NCBI GenBank assembly: GCA_950097015.1
Contig: CATNEN010000005.1
Span: 3,959,501 to 4,023,500, forward strand
Length of the DNA stretch: 64,000 nucleotides
Reading direction: 5' to 3'
From: Macrostomum hystrix
Taxonomy: Eukaryota; Platyhelminthes; Macrostomidae
The stretch's first letter is position 1, and every line of letters begins with the position of its first letter. Under the pieces are notes generated by a model. That model was given only the letters and a program-made list of their open reading frames with translations. It had not been told where the DNA came from and did not search any database. Positions 33,311 to 43,962 of this stretch are shown here, piece by piece. The position numbers and the translations under genes are program-made.

Positions 33311-34344
33311 ACAAAGAAAGATTTGCTAAAAACAAACAAAGACTTGCTAAGCGATGGTGACCACTCAGGCAGCGAGCTTGTTGCTTTATTTTTGTGAATG
33401 GCTTTTTAATTTGAATTATTTTAAACATTGTTTCTTAGAAGCAACACAAAAATTAGTGACAATGCGGTTCTAACAGGCCATTGTATGAGCAGCGGTTACT
33501 GGATTCTGAATGGGAGTTTATAAAGCCAAATGCTTTCCAATGCGCAAAGATGATACAATGGAATGAATCAAAATTTTTAACGATTCGTTTAAACAAAAAC
33601 TCCTTGAAAATAAAAGGGATATTGTCTTCCAGTTTTGCAAAAAGCTTTAACTGGGTTGAATTGCATCTGAAAGCAATCAAACATACTTTAGATTTGATTC
33701 AAGCGCGAATACAGCGTTACAATGTTCCTTATGAAAAAAATTAACAACGTAAATTAAGACTAAAATTGGTGTGCGCAAGACCAGCTCCTTCGGCCCATAG
33801 ACAATACCCGTCTGGGATTTACTGCATTGTAGCTCAGAAGAGGGATGGCACGGAGATCAAGTAGCCGCACATTTACCGCACAGTTGCGGAATTTACTGCA
33901 CACTTCAATCTATTTCTTTGATGGCCTTTGGGCCATAAACTATACACGAGCTTGAGACGTTTACGCACACTTGGTTATATGCCAATGGTCGATAAATTTA
34001 GCTCACTACGTACGAGCTCGTACGTAAAAATCGAAATATTTTTCTAGAGCTTACAAACTTAACTGCTACGAGCTGTCGATCGATTTGTCTGTAAGAAATG
34101 AAGCCCTTTTGGTCATGCAAAGTCGCATGTTGTGTCACATCCGGGACGAAACGGTAACAAGGAGAATAGATATAAAACAGAACAAAATCGGTGAAGCATT
34201 GATATGATCTGGAGTATATAGAGACAGTTTTAGCATGTTTAATTATTGATCAATTATTGATTGACTTAGTATCGCAAACAAAAATAAATAAAAACGATGC
34301 GAATAACGGACCAGATAAAAAATAACGACTACAAAACTATTAGC

Positions 34345-34600
34345 AGTAGAAAGAGTTCGCCTGAATCTTCCAAAATACTCTATCCGATGAAATAACTTAC
34401 AGATTCCACGACGATGCTGACTTTTCGACGATGTAGTCGTCAAGGAATCATGGAAAAGTTTAATCCATATGGTGGACTCCCACGAGAATCGGTCATTCAA
34501 TCGCTGCTATCCTGAATTAGGCAAAGGTAAAACTTCTACGACCTTCGCACGATGAAGTTCTAAGTTAGACAGGGCAAAATCGTCAATAAGTAAACGACAC
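34345..34600. mobile_element. piggyBac-like MITE, family 2, short fragment
   Basis: TAGCAGTAGAAAGAGTTCGC, CTATCCGATGAAATAAC and GGTGGACTCCCACGAGAATC match the family. It lies just 3' of the innexin stop. Confidence 0.5.
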
Positions 34601-34664
34601 AAAAATAATGTAGTTATCGAGGTCGCTAGTGTTGCAAACAATGGTTTTCCTATCTCTGTACTCT

Positions 34665-37600
34665 TCACAATCCTTTGTGATGATTTTGATGGTTGCCATG
34701 GTTGTTATTCAACTGGCCATTGCCCACTTCGGACATGAATCCAATCGGTGTCTTGGAGAGCAGCAGGGCAGTCGCCGCGGTCGAGTTGTCCAAATGCTGC
34801 TCCTGCAGCTTCTCCTGCTGATCGTCGTCATCGCTAGCAACTGATCCGGCGGCGGCGGCGGCGGCTGCGGCTGCAGCGGCTGCAGCCTCTTCGGCGGCGA
34901 TTAATCTAGCCAGCTGTTGAAGAACATCGCTGGCTAGTAGGCCTGACACACCGGCGTCGATGTGAAGCAGTAAGAGGGTGGCATCACAGTCTAGCTGCTG
35001 CTGCTGCTGCTGCTGCTGCACCTGCTGCTGCATGCCGCCACGCTGAAGTCGACTTACTAGACGACGTCTCAGCGGAGGCAGCAGGCAGAGCAGCCAAACG
35101 AGCGAGCTGACACCGCTGGCCACAGCGCAGATCAGCAGCCACAGAGCTCCGGCCACGCACAGACAGTTGACGAGGGACTCGTGAGCGAATTCGCAGACGA
35201 GCTGGTGCGCGTGCTGATGATGCACATGCAGCTGGCCGCCATATTCGCAGTGGAAGGCGCCCGGCATCAGTCCTGCCTGCCAGTCGGAATCCAACAGGAG
35301 GCGCCTGGCCGGGCCAAGCGGGTGTCCCGATACGGCGTTGAATGGCCGACCTAGCAGGCGCAAGCAGGCCAGAGCGATGCCGCAGGTAGTCGCCTTGACA
35401 ACCAGATAGATGGTTGCTAGGCAGCAAGGAAGCGGCGCCGCTCTACGAACTTCGTCGGCTAGATAGGCGGTGGCGTGGCTGCGCTCAAGCCACGGCTGCC
35501 ACTGGCAGGCCAAGCCGAGGGACACCAGCTCGTGAGCCCGGCGGCCAGCCAGGCGCCATAGCAACCGCGGCGCGACCATAGCAACGGCAATCCCGGCGAA
35601 CACGGCTGGAAGCCAACGGAGGTAGTCTGAAAATTCGCAAATGAAGTATGTTCGCTCGAAATTAAACGATGAAGTACAATTTTCCTAAAGAACTCTCTTT
35701 TTTAACCAGCTTAAATTCCTATCTATCAGGGTAATGCTATTGTCAGATTAAAAAACTCAATCATCGGTAGAAATTTTTTAGGCGCGACAATGAGTGGCGT
35801 ATAATTAGCTAGACAAGGCAAATATTATTGTCACAGTCAGCGCATTCCAAATTAGGCCAAGTTGAAAAATTGTTTCTAGTCGACAAATTTTCGGTTCCCA
35901 CCCACTTATGTCAATGAAATTTGTTCTGTCAATAACATGAATTCTAAAAATAGCTTCTATATAAGCTTTTTAGTGGAGTTTAAAAGTCCTGGGTAAAAGC
36001 CAATGAGATGTCGCAATAGCTTCGTGCATGTGTGTCGGGGGGGAGCTTCATGTTGACGGGGTACCAATTTCATCTGGGTCCTACTTAGCCCTTTGCCTCC
36101 AACACTGTGCCAAAATGTTCTAAAAATAGCCGCTGTTAGAACAGCTAAGTCTGGTCTTAGCTCGTCACTGTCAAATTCTGGTTAGCTTTTTTTCTCCATC
36201 TGACGCTTTTTATTCGACCACAGCAGGTGCCTTCTGCCTTACTTCCTCATGGAATATTTAGCTAGCGCGGCTCCTCGAAGCTCAAGCAAAAAATGATGAA
36301 AATTGCTTCGCGGAGAAGGAGGTAAGGTGGGAAAGGAGAGGAGACAGGGTGGGCAAGAGGAGAGGAAACGGAGGGGCAAGTCACGGACGAGTTATCCGGT
36401 TGAGTAGATGGATCTAAATATAAATCAGTCTAGTGATATATGCGGTTACGGGGGGTCATTGCTGCCAGGCTCTGCACTTTATAAATTAAGAGAAAAAAAA
36501 CTTGCGGCTTGTCCAGCGTCAAATTTGTTTCCCCTGCTGACCGTCGCGAAATTGTGACGAGATTTTCATCCCCTCTGCTCTATCCCAGCTCTCCCGATGG
36601 GATTAATCGAATCCCTCCCACGCAAAAAAATCCCAACAGGATGGAAACAAAAACTAAGACAGTCCGCCGCGCCCTGTGGAACTAGTTTTATGATGAAATG
36701 CTAATTTTAGCTTCGGCTATTGCTGGCATCCATTTAACAGCTGGGTGAACTGAAGCAATGCAGAGTTAAGTATCTGGCTGAAGGACACATATTTTTTCGC
36801 GAATCGAACCTCCGACCTTTAATTCGCGAGTCCATCGCTCTAATTACAGAGGCCGAAACCCCAGCGGATTTCCTTTCAATAATTTCTACTCTTTGAGCTT
36901 GCTTTCCCATTCCTTTTGCAAATCACTTCCGTTTTCTGCATGCTCAAAGTCTTTCAGCCCGCTGTCGGATAGGCATAGCTTGAGGCTAAAACACTCACTA
37001 ATGAGCGGTTATTCGCGAAAAAAATATTGCAAAAAAATTGCTTGGCTTCCCAACATGCAAAGAGAGAGCTATCGATTCTAATGTGTAGTTTTTTATGCCT
37101 TGGATGAGTCTGGAATCAGGTCTGTCGAAACATCTTCTTTAGGTAGCAAGAAGTTGAGCACTATATAAGAGAAGCTATTTATTTTACACTTTTTAGCTTG
37201 GTTCCATTTCGATTCTGTAGAATCGATTTGAAGTATTTTTGTCTAGATATAGTTTAAAAAAAATTTATGCACTTATAAGATTAAAGCTTGTAGGTCTGAA
37301 CCTTCATACTTCTGATCGAGAGATCCGGAGTTCGAATTTTAGCTCGGGTAAATCAGTTAAAAGTGTTATTGAGCAAGACTGTTGATTTGTCATCGTTTTA
37401 CTGTTGAAACTGACGATGCGTACAGTTAGACACTCACTTTTGACTGGCACTCCTTGGCCGTTGGGTAGCTGGGCGGTCCTATTGACCTCCTCGAACAACA
37501 CGGGCGCCTCCCAGCAGAAGGTCTCGGCGTGCTCCAGCCAGGCGTGATTGAACTCCTTCGGTGCCAGACAGCGCAGGGGAGACGGCAGCGCTGTCCAGTG

Positions 37601-37711
37601 CATCACAGCCGAGGAGTAGACGGAGAACAGACCGAACAGGGCAGCGGAGCCGAGCCAGCTGGCTTTGTCCGACCAGTCCTCGGCGGTGCCTTGGCACAGC
37701 CAGTTGAGCAT
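34665..37711 (-). CDS. Innexin, divergent gap-junction/hemichannel subunit (2 exons)
   Basis: Exon 1 is 37438-37711 (donor GTGAGTG) and exon 2 is 34665-35626 (acceptor AATTTTCAG). Phases match and give 411 aa. Innexins form invertebrate gap junctions and hemichannels. Seen here: TM1 around residues 20-40; loop 1 with two Cys (PLRCLAPKEF, AETFCWE); NYLRWLPAVF before TM2, close to the innexin YYQWVP signature; a PRLLWR motif; TM3 near ATIYLVVKA; loop 2 with two Cys (FHCEYGG, HQLVCEF); TM4; and a late LLHIDAGVSGLLASDVLQQL block typical of innexin tails. The C-terminal tail has polyQ, polyA and a His/Asn-rich end. The N-terminus is short, and a CAATCAG before the ATG could be an acceptor, so an upstream exon is possible. 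Confidence 0.88.
35627..37437 (-). other. Innexin intron
   Basis: A 1.8-kb intron with AT-rich DNA, one SINE family C fragment and no further exon. Confidence 0.75.
36738..36860 (-). mobile_element. SINE family C head fragment
   Basis: CAGCTGGGTGAACTGAAGCA and a tRNA-like arm (GCGAATCGAACCTCCGACCT) lie in the innexin intron. Confidence 0.55.
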
Positions 37712-37735
37712 GGCTGATTGAGATAGGTACGATTG

Positions 37736-38108
37736 TATAATAACAATAATTACAGGAGGGCTGCGGGCAATGGCGCATCATTTTGGTGACACTAGACCCG
37801 CAGCCAGCGAGGAGGCCATTCTGCCCATTTCGCTGACTCCTGAGCACACACTCACACACATATACTGTACGCAGACACACGCTCACACCATGTGTGTACA
37901 TCTGCCCTGACTTTTTATCTTCAGGCAGTGTACACTTTCACTGTGCCTTGGAGGTTGGCCCTCAAGGGTGTAAATTGCACGACAAGCCACCAAGCCTTCT
38001 CTCCGTTGCCAAGCCCCAAGCGGATGTGGCCTCGCTGCGGAATCGAGCTCAGGGACCTTGGTGCAAGAGTCAATAAACGCGTTAGACGCTCTGCCACTCA
38101 CACCCCGC
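37736..38108 (-). mobile_element. SINE family A copy next to the innexin start
   Basis: Near full-length copy on the minus strand. The ATT tail lies at 37736-37755 and the tRNA head at about 38040-38108. It begins about 25 bp upstream of the innexin ATG. Confidence 0.82.
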
Positions 38109-39299
38109 ACAGACGATGACGTAACAACGAATATTTGTGATGACGTCCAGGGGTACAGGTGAAAGTATCGAGATCATTGCGATGATAAAAGTTCCTTTAA
38201 ATTTAACTTCGTAAATGCGCTAAGATCTTGCGAACATCTGATACAATTTGTGATTCCATATCTCCCAAAATTTGTGGATCAAAGTCATTTATATTAGAAG
38301 TACTTTGTCAGCTTTAAATGCATATTGGCTTGACGTCAAAAGTAAAAAAATGCAAATCCTAGGAGCTACGTAAAGGGATTAAAGAATTACATGGGAACTC
38401 ACCCTTCCTCTCTTGATGTCCTCGCTGTTCAGTTGGGTCCTTGTGATCTGTTCGTCCTACTAGAGAATCGTCTTCCACACGCCAAGCAGACGCTTCTATC
38501 TCACTCTCTCTATTTTCTTTCCAATCACTATCTGTGGGCTTATATTGTGCTAAAAATAGCTCATATACCTACAGTCAGAGAGCAGCAAACTGATGTAGAA
38601 CTAAGGAAGCTAGGGCGGTTTGGGAGTCCGGGCTGGGGCCTACAGTTGACTGCTAGTATAAAGTAGCCTTTGTCCACACTGTGGGAGCGGAACAGATCCC
38701 AAATCTCTATCGGATCCCCAATCCCTAAAAAGAATCCTTCCACCCCATCATCAACAACCCCTCAGCCTTCATCTAGGCTGGTCGGCGGGTTCGGAAGGCG
38801 CTGGCGGGGAAAGAGAAGGGCTGGACGAGAAGTGGCGAGAGGCAGCAAGGCTTTGAGGATTACTAGCTCCGACAGCCAATAGAGTGTAGAAGCGACAGTT
38901 GAGAGCCGCTAGGTGGGAGGATGGGCCTGGCTTAGTGGAATCCGGGACTAGAGAAACGGGAAGGAAGTTTATTGGGGCCCAGGCTGCCCAGCCATGCAGC
39001 GAGAAAGCATTGAGCTGTGCCAGTACTGCGTGAGAAAGCTATGCTAAGGGACAACAACAATCAGCTGCTGTGAAGGACTTTGGCTGGGAAAAGATCCAAC
39101 CCCGCCTACCAAATTTCAAGTTGGATCTGGCTTGCTCATGTGACTGTGGACTGGACTGGCTAGCAATGCTCAGGGAGCCTGTAGTACTGTAGAAGCTACT
39201 GTCCTTGAACATGACAACAAATTTCCTTTTTCTTCTGTGTAACCTGTCAAATTAAAACCGAACATTAGTTTGTGTTGAATTTTGTTTAGAAAATATATA

Positions 39300-39585
39300 A
39301 TTGTAGGAGGGCTGCGGGCGATGGCACAGGTCACACTATTGACCTGAGGATGCAATTCTGCCATCCCAACTGACTCCTAAATACGCAGGCACACGCTCAT
39401 ACAGGTGTGTACATCTGCCCTGACTTTCTCATCGTCATGCACTCTCACTGCGTCTTGGAGGTTGGCCCTCAAGGGCGTAAATTGCACGACAAGCCCCCAA
39501 ACGATTGTGGTCTCGCCGCGGAATCGAGCTCAGGAACCTTGGTGCGAGAGGCTAATGCGTTAATCTCTCTGTTACTCACCCCCCA
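39300..39585 (-). mobile_element. SINE family A copy with internal deletions
   Basis: GTAGGAGGGCTGCGG at the tail side and GGAATCGAGCTCAGG at the head side, with small gaps in between. Confidence 0.72.
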
Positions 39586-40054
39586 ATGTTGGGTGTTCGT
39601 ACACCAGTCCATGGAATGTACACAACATTCGCAATTATGTACCTAAGGCCCAGCTTAGGTAGGTGTAATTCTACTTATCAATTTTCCATCAAGTTCAGGT
39701 TTCAACTTGCCAAATATTTCAAATCTTCAACTATCGATGGGTCCGATTTCTCTCCCGAGTCCTTTCTAAAAACAGATTAGCTGTCGTTGCTTCGGTCACC
39801 GAGGTGCGACAAAATTATATCTGCTTCAGTTAGTTCTAGATATTGACATGCAAATTTTTGCTAGGTCATGCCCAGCAGGGCCCTATCAACTTAAAGAAAT
39901 GTTTGGACAGCCGAAAAGTGACGAAGAGAAGAATGATAGATGTGGCAAACTGGTCAGACTTAGATTCCTAACAGGCAACCAAAGAATGAGTAGCAATTTT
40001 TGCTCGTGCAGTTGAAATATGTACTTGCATATATTCTCAGTCATTTAGATTGGT

Positions 40055-40595
40055 GTGTTGTCAATCTTTGAGAGATTGGTGTCTTGTCAATCTCTGAGAT
40101 TGGTGTCTTGTCAATCTCTGAGATTGGTTTCTTGTCAATCTTTGAGATTAGTGTCTTGTCAATCTTTGAGATTGGTGTCTTGTCAATCTCTGAGATTGGT
40201 GTCTTGTCAATCTTTGAGATTGGTGTCTTGTCAATCTTTGAGAGATTGGTGTCTTGTCAATCTCTGAGATTGGTGTCTTGTCAATCTCTGAGATTGGTGT
40301 CTTGTCAATCTTTGAGATTAGTGTCTTGTCAATCTTTGAGATTGGTGTCTTGTCAATCTCTGAGATTGGTGTCTTGTCAATCTCTGAGATTGGTGTCTTG
40401 TCAATCTCTGAGATTGGTGTCTTGTCAATCTCTGAGATTGGTGTCTTGTCAATCTTTGAGATTAGTGTCTTGTCAATCTTTGAGATTGGTGTCTTGTCAA
40501 TCTCTGAGATTGGTGTCTTGTCAATCTTTGAGATTAGTGTCTTGTCAATCTTTGAGATTGGTGTCTTGTCAATGTTTGAGATTGGTGTCTATTTG
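40055..40595. repeat. 24-bp minisatellite, about 22 copies
   Basis: Unit GATTGGTGTCTTGTCAATCT plus CTGA. AGATTG and CAATCT are inverted with 9 bp between, so each unit can fold. ATTGG (inverted CCAAT) occurs in every unit. Confidence 0.93.
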
Positions 40596-41046
40596 AATAT
40601 TTCTTCGAACTAGTGATTAATTTATTTCAGGGCAAAAAAATCAAACCTGGCATTATAATTTTAGAAACTTGTAAAATAATGCTTCACCACATTAGGCCTA
40701 TGCCTGAGCTCCAGATGACGAACGTGAGAATAGAACGTGACTGCGAATTTCGGCTGCTTGAGTGTCTCAGAGAGCACGGATGGAGTGTGTGGCTTAGAGG
40801 GGCGGAACACGCAGAGAGCGGAGCAGAAGAGAAAACTTAATTTCCGGCCCTCTGGTGAGCTCTTTGACACTCGCTCAGACTGGCACTCGAGTTTCTGTTG
40901 AGTAGCAGTCGGGACAGATTCTATTCCTGGCGTTGGCCACGCATGGGGCGAAACATTTTGGTGATTGAAGAGCAAGCCGACAATGAAGGCAGCTGATTTT
41001 GGGCTGAAAAAAAAACTGTTTTAATTTCGTCCCCAACGACTGACAA

Positions 41047-41325
41047 TAATAAAAAATACAATGATTTACACGAGGGCTTTGGGCACTGGGTCAACATTTG
41101 GTGACACCAGATCCGCAGCTGCAGTGAGGAGGCAATTCTGCCCCTTTCGCTGACTCCTGAGCACACACGCATGCAGGTTAGGCAGTGTACATTCTCACTG
41201 TGCCTTGTACAGTTCGCGACATACCACCAAGCCTTCTCTCCACCGCTGCGCCACAAATACATGTGGTATCGCCGCGGAATCGAGCTCAGGGACCTTGGCG
41301 CGAGAGGAAAATGCGTTAGACTCTT
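41047..41325 (-). mobile_element. SINE family A copy, diverged
   Basis: Shares TTTGGTGACACCAGATCCGC, the CTGACTCCTGAGCACACA block and the head GGAATCGAGCTCAGGGACCT. Confidence 0.7.
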
Positions 41326-42185
41326 CTTGAGTACTTACGAGCTTTGCCAGGAGAAGCGAAAATATCTTGTTTACTATTTTAATTTTGTTGCTATGCAAAT
41401 GAAAATAATATAATAAGTAACAAAATTCTGACAATCTGACAGTTGCAAGGATGCACTCTGTTCTCTTTCTCCAAGAAACGACAAAAATTTTGCTTTAAAA
41501 AGCATACAAGATTGTTGCAAACTGGTTACTCAAACATATATTGTTTTGTTCAAGAAGCATACATTTTGTCTTGTGAAAGTATAGCATCTTCGTTACTAAT
41601 AGTAGTATATTATATAAAACAAGTGTGAACGAAATAGAAGGGAAGGAAATATAGGATTGGTCACGAGAAAATTCTGTGCGAATAATTTTGGTTTTTCTTC
41701 GAACACACAATCCCCTCGTTATAAACGACAAAAAGAATCACAAAATGGTCGAGAGAACCGTGTTAGCTCGAATATTATAGAAAAAAAATAAATATAAGGA
41801 ATATCCTTAATCTGTGAAGTTTATTCTAACTTGCGGGCTGTGAACTTAAATAGAAGTTCAAATCGATGAGCATGTACGGCAAAGATTTTCGCCAACGAAG
41901 AATAGAAATATAAGTGGGGCCCTCACTAGGCAGTAGATGAATAAATATATAATAAACATATATATTAGTAAACGTTTGCTTTGTTAAATTTTTACTGATT
42001 TTTAGCAGTAAAAGACATGCAGAAGTATGTAAACAGCAAAACTTTGTCACGAGACAATGCTGTCCTAGAGTTCGGAGAGTATATTACTTTTGGTGTGTGT
42101 GTCAATGACCTGCAAGTATCGATTGTTCATGAGAAGTAATTTAGGGAAGTAACTTGCGACAGATAACAAGACATTGCTGTGGGCA

Positions 42186-42387
42186 ATTTGGTGTCTTTAG
42201 ACCCGCAGCCAGCGAGGAGGCAATTCTGCCCATTTGGCACACACTCGCACTTGGGTGTACATTTTCACTTTAAACACATTGTGGGCCTCAGGCGCGCACA
42301 AGCCCTCTCTCCGTGGCTGCGTCCCAAATAAGAGTGACGCGAGAATGGAGTCTTTGTACGCCTTAAACTGCTCACCCACTCAACCCC
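42186..42387 (-). mobile_element. SINE family A, shortened copy
   Basis: AGACCCGCAGCCAGCGAGGA and CCTCTCTCCGTGGCTGCG are retained, but the central part and B box are lost. It overlaps the predicted 3' UTR of the PLAT/LRR gene. Confidence 0.6.
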
Positions 42388-42395
42388 TTGAGAAA

Positions 42396-42401
42396 TTTAT
42401 T
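42396..42401 (-). terminator. Poly(A) signal candidate of the PLAT/LRR gene
   Basis: AATAAA on the minus strand about 170 nt beyond the stop codon at 42573. It is the first such hexamer I see downstream. Confidence 0.35.
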
Positions 42402-42572
42402 TTAAAAAACAGGATTTAACAGGATAAAAACAGGATTCGCCATAGAAGAAAGAAGAAATCGGCCTAAAAAAGATGAACAGCTACTTAGTTATCAAAGTGA
42501 GTATTTTCTTGTCAAAGTTTTCAGTCAGCCAGTCGGTTGGAGAAATTTCGAAGCATTTGATCCTGTGTACGG

Positions 42573-43962
42573 TCAGGCGCTACGCTGAGCCAGCTGCGTC
42601 TCCAGCTGCTCGATTCGTTCGTCGCCGACGCCTCCGTTGTTCTCCAGACTGACGGTGCGAAGACCGTTGCGAGAGGCGCTCTGCGCGATAGAGTCGCACG
42701 CTCGGTCAGTCAGGCGATTGCCTTCGAGGTCGAGACTTTCCAGAGTTCGATTCTGACCCAGGCCATCTAGCAGGGCAGCCAGAGCCGAGTCAGTCAAGTC
42801 GCAATAGTCGAGCATGAGCGACTCCAGCTGAGTGTTGGCCCGCAGAGCTCTGCCAAGACCGGCCCAGGCCGCCTCCGAGAGGCCACGGCTGGCAGTCAGC
42901 TCCAGGGCTGCTAGGGGCGGGTTCTCGGCCATCAAGCCTGCCAGCTGCTGCAGACCTTGGTCAGTCATGCCTGTGGCGCCGAGGTCAATCTGAAGCGTTG
43001 AAATGGTTGTTTTGTCGGCGTGCATATAGGTTAAGAATTAATGACGAGTACTTTAAACATTAATATTTCAGTTCGTATATTTCCAGGAGAACTGGTTCTG
43101 GCTCTGCAGTTGGTGACACTAGACCCGCAGCCAACGAGGATGCGATTCTGCCCATTCCACTCACTTCTGCGCACTGTACACGCACACAGACATTGTTTGC
43201 AGGCACACTCACAGGGTGCGTACATCGTCATCGTCAGGCAGTGTACACTCTCACTGTGCCTTGGAGGTTGGCTATCATTTAAGGACAAGCACTAAAGCCT
43301 TCTCTCTGCGACTACGCCCCAAATGAATGTGGCCTCGCCGCGGAATCGAGCTCAGGGACCTTGGTACGAGAGGCAGACGTGTTAGACCGCTACCGCTGCC
43401 TAAGTTTTAGCCTCTCACCCACCCCCAAAGTTGGACGCATTAAAACTCTCGATGCGTAGAAAAAGGGATACGATTGGGCCATAGACAGGAAGTTCCACCG
43501 AAGAAGACAGCATCTTTTTAGAACAGCAGGCTCACATGGTTCAGGTCACAATGGATGAATTTTGTTGAAAAATAACTGACATTGCATTAGCGAGATGGGA
43601 CAAAAGGAAGTAGCAATTAAAAATGTTTAAGCACCTACCGTCTGGATAACATTTGAATTTGAACGAAATCTCGTCCTCAATCCTTTGACCAAAGCGTAGA
43701 TGCCATCGTCGCCAACTGCGTTGCCGTGCAAATTAATATTCTCCAGATTGGGCCAGCCAGACAGTCGCTCGGCAATTACCGAGGCAGCCCTAGGCCCGAT
43801 ATTGTTATTGCCAAAGTTCAGGTAGATAAGGCTGCTGTAGCCAGCTAGAGCTTCCAGCACTCGAATAGCCTGACTGTCCGTCAGCTGACAGTTGCGCAAT
43901 GCGACATTGTCGTAAGCTTTGGCTCGCTCCGGTTTGCTGAGCTCCTTGAGGAAGAGCTCGAA
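42573..43962 (-). CDS. C-terminal leucine-rich-repeat domain (exons 43639-43962 and 42573-42989)
   Basis: About 246 residues of LRRs of ribonuclease-inhibitor type: VALRNCQLTDSQAIRVLEAL, LIYLNFGNNNIG, LENINLHGNAVGDDGIYALV, IDLGATGMTDQGLQQLAGLM, LESLMLDYCDLTDSALAALL and LESLDLEGNRLTDRACDSIA. The first exon opens with FELFLKELSKPERAKAYDNV, a short helical cap reminiscent of tropomodulin-like LRR caps (a weak resemblance). Stop TGA at 42573-42575. Confidence 0.87.

Larger units (their letters stand above)
26438..34664. other. PDE4 3' UTR and repeat-filled intergenic space
   Basis: The poly(A) site of PDE4 could not be chosen. Beyond about 27.7 kb, most of the sequence is the arrays and MITE copies listed. 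31.1-31.6 and 32.5-32.9 kb are unremarkable AT-rich DNA. Confidence 0.5.
38110..42180. other. Intergenic, SINEs and one array, no gene seen
   Basis: Between innexin and the PLAT/LRR gene. 38.4-39.2 kb has mixed GC content but no supported frame, and a lone TGACGTCA at 38331 stands about 620 bp 5' of the innexin ATG. Confidence 0.5.

Noticed and set aside
37290-37350. tRNA-like arm (GGAGTTCGAATTTTAGC), similar to one at 55325-55375
   Set aside because: Only a B-box-like part remains, with no folding partner. It is probably an old SINE relic, too weak to list.
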